Source: Reutealis trisperma
Taxonomy: Eukaryota; Streptophyta; Magnoliopsida; Malpighiales; Euphorbiaceae
Direction of reading: 5' to 3'
Assembly (NCBI GenBank): GCA_947687605.1
Contig: CANTUT010000019.1
Coordinates: forward strand, 13,081,501-13,145,500
Length of the DNA: 64,000 bases
The stretch's first letter is position 1. Each line of letters opens with the position of its first letter. A program made the position numbers and the translations under genes. The notes below the pieces were generated by a model. It was not told where the DNA came from, ran no database searches, and saw nothing but the letters and a program-made list of their open reading frames with translations. This document shows, piece after piece, positions 1 through 10,750 of this stretch.

Positions 1-199
1 AAAAATATATTATTTAATTAGTAATTTATTAATTCAAAATTGAATTTAAACTATTTAAGCTTAAGTTTATTTGAGTATTAATTTGAGATTAAATAAATAT
101 GTTCAAGAATTGAGTATTAATTTTGAGATGAAATAAATTTATTTGAATTTTATTTCAAATTAAATAAATAGATAAATTTATTATTTGAGTTTAATATTC

Positions 200-1015
200 A
201 AAATATATACGAAATAATATATCAAATGCTATACCAATTGTAGCAAATATATGCTAAATATTAAACACATACTAGACATTTACAAATTATATATGTAATG
301 TATACCATATATATACAAAATATATACCAAGAATATACCATTCTCTTGGTCTATTATTTTAGGTATATATATAAAATAGTTGCAGATACCGAACATATAC
401 TTAACATATACTAAATTTTGGTATACGTATACCATTTACTATTAGTTTATCTTTTTAATTTTTTCAAAATTGCAATATATATACATTAAAGTAGTTGCAG
501 ATACTTAATGAATACCAAATTCTAGTGCATATATACCATTTACTATTAGTTTATCTTTCTAAGTCTTTAAATTTGCAATATGTATATATTTAAAGTAATT
601 GCAAATAGCAAATATATATCGAATTTTAGTATACATATATTATTTACTATTATTTTATCTTTTTACTTTTTCAAATTTGCAATTTGTGTATATACAAAGT
701 AGTTGCAGATACCAAACATATACTAAGCGTATACCAATTTATAGTATACATATACCATTTACTGTTTATCTTTTTAATTTTTCATATTTCTAATATAAAT
801 ATAAAGTAATTGCAGATACCAAATATATACTTAAAGTATACTAAAATTCATTATACATATACCATTTATTGTTAGTTTATCTTTTTAATTTTTCAAATTT
901 GCAATATGCATGTATTAAAGTAGTTGCAAATACTAAACATATACTTAATATATACCAAATTTTGGTATACGTATACCATCTACTGAGTTTATATTTTTAA
1001 TTTTTTTCAAATTTG

Positions 1016-1088
<73 letters not shown>

Positions 1089-1240
1089 AGTTGCAGATAC
1101 TAAATATATACTTAATGTATACCGAATTTTGGTATACGTATACCATTTACTTTTATTATATCTTTTTATCTTTTACAAATTTGCAATTTATATATAAAGT
1201 TGTTAGTATACATTAATGTAATATAAATTAATATCTTTTT
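200..1240. repeat. Degenerate tandem array, about 105-115 bp period (forward copy)
   Basis: About eight diverged units recur at roughly 105-115 bp spacing. Each has a GTAGTTGCAGATAC-like start, a short palindrome of the form GGTATACGTATACC, a TTTATCTTTTTAATTTTTTC block and a TTTGCAATATATA end. Unit starts lie near 375, 491, 593, 696, 805, 917 and 1084. No coding potential is visible; the short frame at 599-793 is only repeat translated. The same unit appears inverted at 1960-2810. The origin (satellite or part of a decayed transposon) is not determined. Confidence 0.75.
1018..1084. repeat. (TA)n microsatellite
   Basis: Uninterrupted TA dinucleotides inside one unit of the forward tandem array, apparently an expansion of the TATATA that closes each unit. 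Confidence 0.95.
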
Positions 1241-1529
1241 ATTTTTTATCATTTTCTGAGTGTTTTTTTTTTTTTTTTTGTGAACAAATTCAAAAAATAT
1301 GCCAAACATCTATCTAAGTAAAAATGTTATTTTTTGAAGTATAGACGGTATTTTTGAAATTTTTCATGAGCATAGTTAAAATGATATTTTTTGCCTTTTT
1401 TTGGTTATTTTTGAAAATTTCCCTACATAAAAATAAGAAAAGAATAACAAAAATACACTCATAATAAAATTTTTAAAGGGCTTGTCCTATCTCTGTCAGG
1501 TACTCCGCTCCTATACTTTTGTCCCTCTT

Positions 1530-1560
<31 letters not shown>

Positions 1561-1959
1561 GAGAGAGAGTATGTGATCATTTGGATCCCACCTCTACTCG
1601 CTTTACCATGTCACATTACATCACGTTGTAGTTTATAACTCTTACAACTTCTTCCGGTTCTCACTATCGCCATGCTTTAATCTATATTAATTATTAACAT
1701 TATCATCTCCTACTTTAATATATATCATAATTCGTGGATAATAAATTTAATCTCCATTATTTTAATTTTAAAAAGAAAAATAATGATTTATGAGTTAATA
1801 ACTATATTGAATAATTTATAAATTGAAATGCTAATATAAAAAAAATAATTTACTCATCATTCATTATATTGATAAAAAAAAAAAGTAGATGACACTCCTA
1901 AATTTACATTTTTGAGTGCTTTTACTCCTAAATTTTATTTGTTATTAAAATCTAACAAT
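1241..1959. other. AT-rich spacer between the two inverted arrays
   Basis: No gene is seen. The stretch holds homopolymer T near 1264, a short (TA)n near 1530-1558, and otherwise unstructured AT-rich DNA. Confidence 0.6.
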
Positions 1960-2810
1960 AAATAGCATACATATACCAAAATTTGGTATATGTTTAGTAT
2001 CTACAGCTATTTTAGTATATATATATTGCAAATTTGAAAAAATTAAAAAAGATATATAAACTAACAATAAATGATATATGTATACTAAACTTTGTTATAC
2101 ATTAAGTATATTTTTGACATTTGTAACTATTTTAATAAATGCAAATTGCAGATTTGAAAACCTAAGAAGATAACTAAAAGTAAATGATATAGTATACCAA
2201 AATTTAGTATATACTAAGTATATTTTTAGTATTTACAACAACTACTTTAATATATACATATTGCAAATTTGAAAAAATTAAAAAGATATATAAACTAATA
2301 GTAAATGATATACGTATAATAAAATTGATATATATTAAGTATATGTTAGTATTTGCAACTACTTTATATTTATAAAGATTGGATTATGAAAAAAATTAGA
2401 AAGATAAACAGTAAATGGTATACATGTACCATAAATTGTATATATTTAGTATTTGTAACTATTTTATTTAGTGTTTAGGGCTAAAACTTAAAATCTGAAT
2501 CTTAAACCTAAACCTAAACCCTAAATGTATATGTACACCATAAATTGGTATACATTTAATATATCTTTGATATTTGCAACTACTTTATATTTATACAAAT
2601 TGAAAATAAGAATTAAAGATAGCAACAATAAATGGTATACATATACTTTGGTAAATGTTTAGTATCTGTAACTAATTTAATATATACAGTTTACAGATTT
2701 GAAGAAATTAAAAAGATGTATAAACTAACAGTAAATGGTATACACATACTAAAATTTAGTATATATTAAGTATATATTTGATATCTCAACTACCTTAATA
2801 TATACAGATT
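1960..2810. repeat. Degenerate tandem array, inverted copy of 200-1240
   Basis: Units here read as the reverse complement of the 200-1240 units: ACCAAAATTTGGTATA, then TTGCAAATTTGAAAAAATTA, then AAAGATATATAAACTAACA, then TAAATGGTATAC. About seven to eight units are recognisable. With the forward array they form a large imperfect inverted repeat around a spacer of about 720 bp. No coding sequence is seen. Confidence 0.7.
2488..2527 (+). repeat. Short telomere-like CCTAAA tract
   Basis: Three to four copies of AAACCTA/AAACCCTA occur in a row, resembling the plant telomere repeat CCCTAAA. The tract is very short and lies inside the inverted array, so it may have arisen locally rather than mark a chromosome end. 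Short telobox motifs are also common in plant DNA. Confidence 0.4.
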
Positions 2811-3259
2811 AATTTAATTAATTAATTAAAATTCTTTTGTTAAATTAATTGACTAAGTGATGTATATAAAAAATAATTAATGGGTTATGCAAATAACAAA
2901 GAAATAATAATAATAATAATAATATTTTGATAATATAATAATAAAATAAAATGATTCAACAAATGATAATTTTCGAACTATTAAGGAGTTGAGTCTTGTG
3001 TCTCAATCTGTTAAAAAAAAATTGTGAATTGAAGAAGTCAAGCAATTGAAAATTTTAATATTTTTCATTGAATAGCCAAATAATGCACTTTAGAAGAAAA
3101 ACAAAAATCAAATAATTCAATTTAGAAAAAGCCAAGAAATAAATTTATAAAACATTAATCATGGGTTTTTAATTTATTCATAATTAACTTGATCTTCCTT
3201 TAGAATGGAAAAAAAAATCAATAAATAAAACATGTGTATACAATATAACATTATTATTA
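2811..3259. other. Intergenic AT-rich DNA
   Basis: No gene, RNA or mobile-element end is seen. The stretch contains a short AAT repeat near 2900-2925 and runs up to the Copia LTR at 3260. Confidence 0.5.
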
Positions 3260-3512
3260 TGAAAATAAATATATATATAAAGTAAAAGAGCACAAGAATG
3301 GAGAAAAAGAAGAAGAACAATTTTGTATTGCTTTTTGGTGTCACTAACAATGCTAAAAGTCTCTCTATTTATAGAGTAAGATTAACATAAGTTACAATAC
3401 AATTAACTTAAAAAATCAATTATAATAAAGAATATGTAACCTAATATAATAAATGGATGAGTTATAGAATTCTAAAGGTCATGAGTTATAGACATCCATT
3501 ATAATTTATTCA
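3260..3512 (-). repeat. 3' LTR of Copia-1
   Basis: A 253-bp terminal repeat matching 9135-9387 except at five bases. On the element strand it starts TGAATAAATTATAA and ends TATTTATTTTCA. A TATA-like CTATAAATAGAGAG lies inside (minus strand, near 3366-3377), a likely retrotransposon promoter element. Confidence 0.95.
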
Positions 3513-3515
3513 GAA

Positions 3516-3527
3516 TACTCCCCCTTG
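3516..3527 (-). other. Polypurine tract of Copia-1
   Basis: Minus-strand CCAAGGGGGAGT lies just upstream of the 3' LTR, the usual place for the plus-strand primer in LTR retrotransposons. The TCCAAGG(A/G)GGAGT motif recurs next to the 3' LTR of Copia-2 at 26551-26563. Confidence 0.8.
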
Positions 3528-3740
3528 GATGTCTATCCTTGCAAAGAATATGCCTCATTAAAACCTTACTAGTAAAAACCCAGTGGGAAGAAAAAAACTA
3601 GTGAAGGAAAAAGAGGACAATATTCTTGCATGCGAATAGTACACTGCCTCATTAAAAACCTTACCAGAAAAAACTCAATGGGACAAAACTTTTAGTTAAG
3701 GGAAAAAGAGTACAGTGCTAAACTCCCCCTATTTGCAATA

Positions 3741-6700
3741 TCACTGAAGATCTTTGAGACGACGCATTCCAATATTGTGAACTAATTTCTTAAATGTTGC
3801 AGTAGGTAATGCCTTAGTGAACAAATCTGCTAGATTATCACTTGAACGAATTTGTTGAATACTAATCTCGCCATTCTTTTGAAGATCATGTGTAAAGAAG
3901 AATTTTGGTGAAATATGCTTTATTCTGTCTCCTTTAATATATCCTTCTTTTAATTGAGCAATACAAGCTGCGTTATCTTCATAAATTGTTGTTGGGATTT
4001 CTTTATCTGAATATCGACCACACATTTCTTGAATATGTTGAGTTATCGATCTTAGCCAAACACATTCTCGGCTTGCTTCATGAACTGCTATTATCTCTGC
4101 ATGATTTGATGAAGTAGCAACTATTGTTTGCTTTGTAGAACGCCAAGATATAGCTATATTACCATATGTAAATAAATAACCCGTTTGAGATCGAGCTTTG
4201 TGTGGGTCAGACAAATACCCTGCATCTGCATAACCAAACAATTAAGGTCTAGATTCATTTGTATATAATAAACCCAAATCAATAGTTCCTTGAAGATATC
4301 GCAATATGTGCTTAATACCATTCCAATGTCTTCGGGTTGGTGAAGAACTATATCTTGCTAGCAAATTGACAGGAAAAGTAATGTCAGGCCTTGTATTATT
4401 AGCAAGATACATCAATGCACCTATTGCACTAAGATATGGCATTTCAGGACTAAAAATTTCTTCATTATCTTCTCGAGGCCTAAACGGGTCCTTATTCACA
4501 TCAAGTGATTGAACGACCATTGGACTACTCAATGAATGTGCTTTGTCCATATAAAATCGTTTAAGAACCTTTTCTGTATAATTTGACTAATGAATAAAAA
4601 TTTCTTTTTCTAAATGTTCAATTTGTAAACCGAGACAGAATTTTATCTTTCTAAGATCTTTCATCTCAAATTCTTTTTTCAAGTTACCTACTGCTTTTAG
4701 AAGTTCTTTAGGAGTTCCAATAATATTTAAATCATCAACATAAACAGCAATTATGGCAAACTCAGATCCAGATTTCTTTATAAAAACACATGGACAAATA
4801 GGATTATTTTTATAACCTTCTTTTATCAAATATTCACTAAGGCGATTATACCATATGCGTCCAGATTGTTTTAATCCATACAAAGATCTTTGTAACTTAA
4901 TTGAATACATTTCTCGAGAACTTGTATTGCATTTTTCTGGCATTTTAAATCCTTCAGGGATTTTCATATAGATATCATTATCAAGTGAGCCATATAGGTA
5001 AGCTGTGACTACATCCATTAGGCGCATATCAAGTCTCTCATGCACTGCCAGACTAATAAGATATCTAAAAGTTATTGCATCCACCACAGGAGAGTATGTC
5101 TCCTCATAATCAATTCTAGATCTTTGCGAAAATCCTTGTGCAACAAGTCTTGCTTTGTACCTTGTGATTTCATTTTTCTCATTTCTTTTTCTCACAAATA
5201 CCCATTTGTAACCTACTGGTTTCACACCTTCAGGTGTTTGGACTACTGGTCCAAAAACTTTACGCTTTTCAAGTGAATTCAATTCTGCTTGTATTGCATC
5301 TTTCCATTTAGGCCAATCATCTCTATTTCGACATTCTTGAACAGATTGTAGTTCAAGAGCCATATTATCATTCATAATATCTAATGCTACATTATATGCT
5401 AAACTGTAGTCCACAACCATTTCATTTCTATTCCATTTTTTTTCAGAACTAACATAATTTATCAAGATCTCTTCATTTTTACCATCTTTGGGTATTTGTA
5501 CTTCTTTAGGAAGTTTATTTATGTTAGTATCAACCTTCTCAATAAAATCATCATTATTATTTACAATTTTTCTTTTTCGAGGATTTTTATCCTTAGAACC
5601 AATAGGTCTTCCACGCTTCAGGCGTGTTTGAGATTCATTAACAGATTGTCCTTCTGGGACATCAACACGAATTTGAACATTGACTGCTGGTATATGAGAT
5701 TTTGTTACTCGTTTTGGATCAGCAAGTGCATATGGCAGTTGATTTGCTAATTTTTGCATATGGATTATCTTTTGAACTTCTTGTTCACAATATTTTATTT
5801 TAGGGTCTAAATGAGATAATGATGAAGTATTCCATATTATTGTCTTTTTCACCCTTTTATTTTCTCCCCCTAATGCTGGGAATGTGGCTTCATCAAAATG
5901 ACAATCTGTAAATCACGCCATAAATACATCTCCTGTTAATGGCTCAAGATATTTAATTATTGAGAGAGATTCATATCCAACATATATTCCTAATCTCATT
6001 TGGGGACCCATCTTAGTACGTTGTGATGGAGCAATAGGAACATATACCGCACATCCAAAAATTCTTAGATGAGAAATATTTGGCTCTTGACCAAAAGCCA
6101 ATTGTAACGGAGAGAACTTATGGTAGCTTGTTGGTCTAATACGTATAAGTATTGCTGCATGTAAAATGGCATATCCCCATACTGAAGTAGGGAGTTTGGT
6201 CATCATAAGCAATGGTCTAGCTATTAATTGAAGGCGTTTGAGAAGTGATTCTGCTAAACCATTTTGCATGTGAACATGTGCTACAGAATGTTCAACTTTT
6301 ATCCCAAGTGACATACAAAAATCATTAAAAGTTTGGGATGTAAACTCACCAGCATTATCAAGACGAATTGTCTTAATTGGATGATCTGGAAATTGTGCTC
6401 GTAATCGAATTATTTGAGCAAGTAATCTCAGAAATGCTAAATTGCGTGATGATAATAAACATACATGTGACCATCTAGTAGAAGCATCGATTAAAACCAT
6501 AAAATATCTAAATGGTCCACATGGTGGATGAATTGGTCCACATATATCACCTTGAATACGCTCTAAAAATGTAGGTGATTCAATTCCAATTTTAGCTGGT
6601 GATGGTCTTATAATTAATTTTCCTTGAGAACATGCAGCGCAGAAAAATTCATTTCCTTGAAGAATCTTCTGGTTCTTCAATGGATGCCCATGTGAATTTT

Positions 6701-7259
6701 CAATAATTTTTCTCATCATTATTGAACCAGGTTGGCCTAATCGGTCATGCCAAATAATAAAAGTATTTGGATATGTAAACTTCTGATTTACTATAAGATT
6801 TGCTTCAATTGTACTAATTTTTGTGTAGTACAAACCAGAAGAAAGTGCAGGAAATTTTTCTAATACACATTTCTCACCTAAAATAATGTTTGTAACATTG
6901 AAATATTCTTGATTCCTCTCATTTATAGTCTCAATATGATATCCATTGATGCGAATATCTTTAAAACTTAATAAATTTCTACGAGACTTTGGAGAAAATA
7001 ATGCATTATCTATGACAAATTTTGTTCCTCTTGGTAATAATATATTGGCTTTTCCGGAGCCTTCAATTATTTTTATGTTACTAGATATTGTAGTAATAAT
7101 TGCTTCACCCATTTTCAAAGAAGAAAAATATTTTGCATTTTTAAGAATAGTATGTGTGGTTGCACTATCCACAATACATATATTTTCTTCATTTGTCTTG
7201 GATTCAATCAAAAGCGGAGAAGTATTCATTTGTTTCTTGATTGAAATAAAACAAAACAA
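3741..7259 (-). pseudogene. Copia-1 pol: protease, integrase, reverse transcriptase, RNase H (nonsense-broken)
   Basis: One minus-strand frame runs from 7259 to 3741. A protease-like DSATTHTI comes first. An integrase zinc region follows (WHDRLGQP, CAACSQGK), then the integrase core with acidic residues in GDICGP, RLDNAGEF and GLAES. Reverse transcriptase has ARLVAQGF, DVVTAYLYGSL and the catalytic AVYVDDLNI. RNase H has GYADAGYLSD, SSNHAEIIA and YEDNAA and ends near RRLKDLQ. In-frame stops lie at 5913 (TGA), 4587 (TAG) and 4242 (TAA). The second zinc histidine, usually LGHP in this family, reads LGQP. Domains are otherwise well kept, so loss of function is recent. Coding lies directly upstream of the 3' untranslated part and polypurine tract. 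Confidence 0.93.
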
Positions 7260-7421
7260 AATATATCAGAAATATATTAGAAATATTATTAATTAATAGG
7301 GGAAAACATTACATTAAGAAAATAAAAAAAAATACAATAAAGTAAAACAAAAAAAACACACATAAAATAAATAAAAGCTTGCACACAAAATAAACTTTTA
7401 TGATGTCTTGATATTTTTTAA
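7260..7421 (-). other. Stop-rich gag-pol spacer of Copia-1, possible intron
   Basis: This 162-bp segment is a multiple of three, so gag and pol stay in one frame, yet it is full of stops and strongly U-rich on the element strand. It ends in a T-rich run followed by CAATCAAG just before the pol frame opens, which looks like a 3' splice site; GT dinucleotides such as AAAGTTTATT occur at the other end. Known biology: plant Ty1/Copia elements such as Arabidopsis EVD make a separate short GAG RNA through splicing coupled to early termination at this junction. That this segment does so is inference. Confidence 0.5.
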
Positions 7422-8438
7422 TCAATTTTCCTTCTCAACTGGTTCAAAGAAATCAGCCATATCCAAATGTGTTATATCAACAGGATTATTATTTTTAAAA
7501 ACACAATTGGTCTCTATATTTTTTCCCTTCTCTTTTAATGATGCTTGATAAAACTCAACAAGATGTTTAGGCGCATGACAAGTACGTGACCAATGTCCAG
7601 TCATTCCACATCGATAACATTTACTTTGTCCACTTTTCACATTGTCATGTTTTGCATCATTGTTATCCCACTTTTGGTGGTAATTTGTATTTTTAGAATT
7701 GAAATTATTATTGTAACCACCATGATAATTATGTTGACCATGACTATAACTACGACTACGACCACGACCGCGGCCATAACCACGACCTCGACCACGGCCA
7801 CGTCCTCTTACATTTTCATTATTATTATATGTTACAACATTCACTTCAGGGAATGGAGTAGAACCAGTAGGACGTGCTTCATGATTTTTCATCAATAGCT
7901 CATTATTTTATTCAGCCACAAGAAGGCATGAAATTAATTCAGAATATTTTTTAAAACCCTTTTCTCGATATTGCTGCTGCAAGAGCACATTCGAGGCATG
8001 AAAAGTAGAGAAAGTTTTCTCTAACATATCATCATCAGTTACTTTTTCTCCACACAATTTTAATTGAGAGCTAATTCTAAATATTGCAGAATTATATTCG
8101 CTCACCGTTTTAAAATCTTGTAATCGTAAATGCATCCAATCATAACGAGCTTTTGGGAGAATTACTGTTTTTTGGTGGTCATATCTTTCCTTCAAATTTT
8201 TCCATAAAACAAGTGGATCTTTTACAGTAAGATATTCGACTTTTAGCCCTTTATCAAGATGGTGACGAAGGAAAATCATTGCCTTTGCACGATTTTGCAT
8301 TGAAGCGTCATTTTCTTCTTTGATAGTATCTCCAAGACCCATAGCATCTAAGTGAATTTCAGCATCTAATATCCATGATAGATAATTCTTTCCTGTAATA
8401 TCAAGTGCCACAAACTCAAGCTTTGTGAGATTTGACAT
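7422..8438 (-). pseudogene. Copia-1 gag with CCHC zinc knuckle, one nonsense codon
   Basis: The capsid part (8438-7908) starts MSNLTKLEFVALDITGKNY and contains the usual plant Copia gag features: YLSWILDAEIHL, LKERYDHQKTV and LKLCGEKVTDDDMLEKT. A TAA at 7908-7910 interrupts it; the same frame continues to 7422 with an RG-rich stretch and a CCHC knuckle, CYRCGMTGHWSRTC. Gag packages element RNA into virus-like particles in the cytoplasm. The stop leaves a 176-residue product without the knuckle. The ATG at 8438 is the natural start, as it opens the conserved N-terminus. Confidence 0.92.
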
Positions 8439-9134
8439 AATGAAACTATCACACTAAATAATAATTAGATAAAAAGTAGACTTAAATCATATAAACAATG
8501 AAAGAAAATAACAATATAAATTTTTCAAGTTAAATCAAGATGTATATTTAGACATGGCAGTATATGTATATATATATAGTGCAAATATATGTAAATGAAT
8601 AACGAAAAGTATGTTGCAAAATATTAATTATACGTATAAGATAAATGGAGATATTCCAATGAAAATGCAAATAACAAGAAGATAATTGGAGACCAACAGT
8701 AACGTCATAATAAACAAATATAAAACTAATGTTATAATGAGTTCATGAGTGAAGAAAAATCAATTGACCATAATAACTTATTGTAGGAGTTTTGTTTATT
8801 GGAGAAACCAATAAATATAAAGGTCAAATTTATATATATGCTTCTACTGGCGTTACTTGGTATACATATATATATGCTTCTGTGTACTTGTAACTTATAC
8901 AATATGATAAAAAAAAAAACACATATTATGCAGCAAACAAATCCAAAAATGATATATATTTAAATCCTTTATTGTAATAAGATATATATAATATGATAAG
9001 AGAGAAAAATAGTTATAGATAAACAATATGGACAACACATGCATAAAAGCACAAAGAAAAATTAGAATAATAATTACCTTAAATTTGTATGCTCAAATAA
9101 ACAAATGTTGAGTTTCGTGCTGATAACGTATTTA
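8439..9134 (-). other. Copia-1 untranslated leader with primer-binding site
   Basis: AT-rich leader between the 5' LTR and gag. Minus-strand CGTTATCAGCACGA (9128-9115) lies six bases inside the LTR and is the likely primer-binding site. The identical 14-mer follows the 5' LTR of Copia-2 at 18577-18590, which supports a conserved function. It shares only TATCAG with the usual initiator-methionine site TGGTATCAGAGC. No ORF of note is present. Confidence 0.65.
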
Positions 9135-9387
9135 TGAAAATAAATATATATATAAAGTAAAAGAGCACAAGAATGGAGAAAAAGAAGAAGAACAATTTTG
9201 TATTGCTTTTTGGTGTCACTAACAATGCTAAAAGTCTCTCTATTTATAGGGTAAGATTAACATAAGTTACAATACAACTAACTTAAAAAATCAATTACAA
9301 TAAAGAATATGTAACCTAATATAATAAAGGGATGAGTTATAGAATTCTAAAGGTCATGAGTTATAGACATCTATTATAATTTATTCA
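9135..9387 (-). repeat. 5' LTR of Copia-1
   Basis: Copy of the 253-bp LTR. In the element's own orientation it is the upstream LTR and so carries the promoter; a TATA-like CTATAAATAGAGAG is visible on the minus strand near 9241. Confidence 0.95.
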
Positions 9388-10660
9388 TAATAATTATAAA
9401 TAATAAAAAGTAATAAATTGGGGATGAATTTGGACTATATAATTGATCTATGTATCTTATTTCTTTCCAAGCATGTCATTGCAACCATCAGTTTTGCAAA
9501 GCTCCCATCAATTTTGATTTCACAATTCACAGCTTTTCTTTTTTTTTTTTTTTAAATTTTTTGACACAAACAGTTTATAATTTTAATTATTTCTTTGAAA
9601 ACAAACCCACATGATTGGTGTTTGCAATGTGCATTTGCCCCACTCTAACTTAAATAATCCAACTATGAGAGTATCACAGACAAGCAGTATTATAATCATC
9701 ATTAGATAAAGCATCTAATTGCAATCAGAAAGAAACTGTCAAGGTACTTCTTTTCATCTCCTTCATCGACATTGTGAAAGGCAAAAGTGCTAGTAATAGG
9801 AGATAAGAGGTGAGTTTATTGTTGAATATGGTTTGATGTATTAATATTGCTCCATTCAGACCCAGAAATCTCGAGCAAGTTCAAGTATTAAGAATACAAA
9901 GTTTTCAAACAGATTCATCATCAAATTCTCATTTTATGCATGCAATTGATAATAAAAATTGAGAACAAACAAAATTATTGTATGCTTGCAATCAATACTA
10001 ATATTGTATCTTATTTTATGCTTGCAATCAATAATTGATAGAAAAATCAGTGAGATTAACAAAAATTGACTCTATTCCAACCTTGCTCATTTTAGCTGCA
10101 GAGTTATTATATGCCTAAAATCAATTACTTTCACAAGAAAGTGATTTTCTTAATCTCACTAGAAGTATAAATGGTAGACACTGTAACAAATAGTATGCGA
10201 GTTGTCAAAGTCAGCCGCCTCATGAGCATTCATTGTGATGAGCAGAGGAAGAGAAAATTTTCCTAAATTTCAACTTGCCTCCTAAAACCATTTTGTCTAT
10301 TTCCCCATTTTTGAACGCAAGACCCAAATTGACTCTGTCCTTGATTATTTAGCTGATTTGGTTTATGAGTCTTGTGGGTCTATCTCATTTTCGATTCTCT
10401 TCAGTTTGGTGGGATTTGTTCTGATTCTAAAATGATTGTTCATTGTTTATAAAAATTTATGACTTTTGAATATCACCTTATTTTTATAGATTTTGTCAAA
10501 GTTATAATTGAATACATACTGAATTTTAAAGACTTTTTTAAAGTATTTAAAAATAATTATTGAATACTCCTCACTTCTATAGAGTTTTTAAAAATTTTTA
10601 TTGAATACCACCTAACTTTTCAAATCTATCAAAATTTTTAAAAGTTCTAATCCATTACAC
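9388..10660. other. Intergenic region
   Basis: No gene is seen. From about 10440 to 10640 a loose 50-60 bp motif recurs three to four times (ATTGAATAC followed by CTTATTTTTATAGA-like and TTTTTAAA blocks), resembling ends of non-autonomous transposons found widely in plant genomes. The right end merges with the 3' flank shared with the other cyclin copy at 47.44 kb. Confidence 0.45.
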
Positions 10661-10750
10661 TTCCTTAAACTTGTAATCATTCCAAGTTAAATACTATGTA
10701 ATACTATTTTGCAAGTTTCTTTCACATAAGCTTCAATTGCATTAAGCTTG

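Larger units (their letters stand above)
3260..9387 (-). mobile_element. Near-complete Copia (Ty1) LTR retrotransposon, Copia-1
   Basis: A 6.1-kb element on the minus strand with two 253-bp LTRs (3260-3512 and 9135-9387) that begin TG and end CA. By eye they differ at five positions, so the insertion is fairly recent. Flanking pentamers are TATTA and TAATA, a near-match target duplication. On the minus strand the order is 5' LTR, primer site, gag, protease, integrase, reverse transcriptase, RNase H, purine tract, 3' LTR, which is the Copia order. All coding segments share one reading frame, broken by four nonsense codons and one stop-rich segment (7260-7421). It is therefore probably not autonomous as it stands but could be mobilised in trans. 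Confidence 0.96.

Noticed and set aside
2488..2527. Interstitial telomere or chromosome end
   Set aside because: Only three to four imperfect copies, embedded in unrelated repeats.
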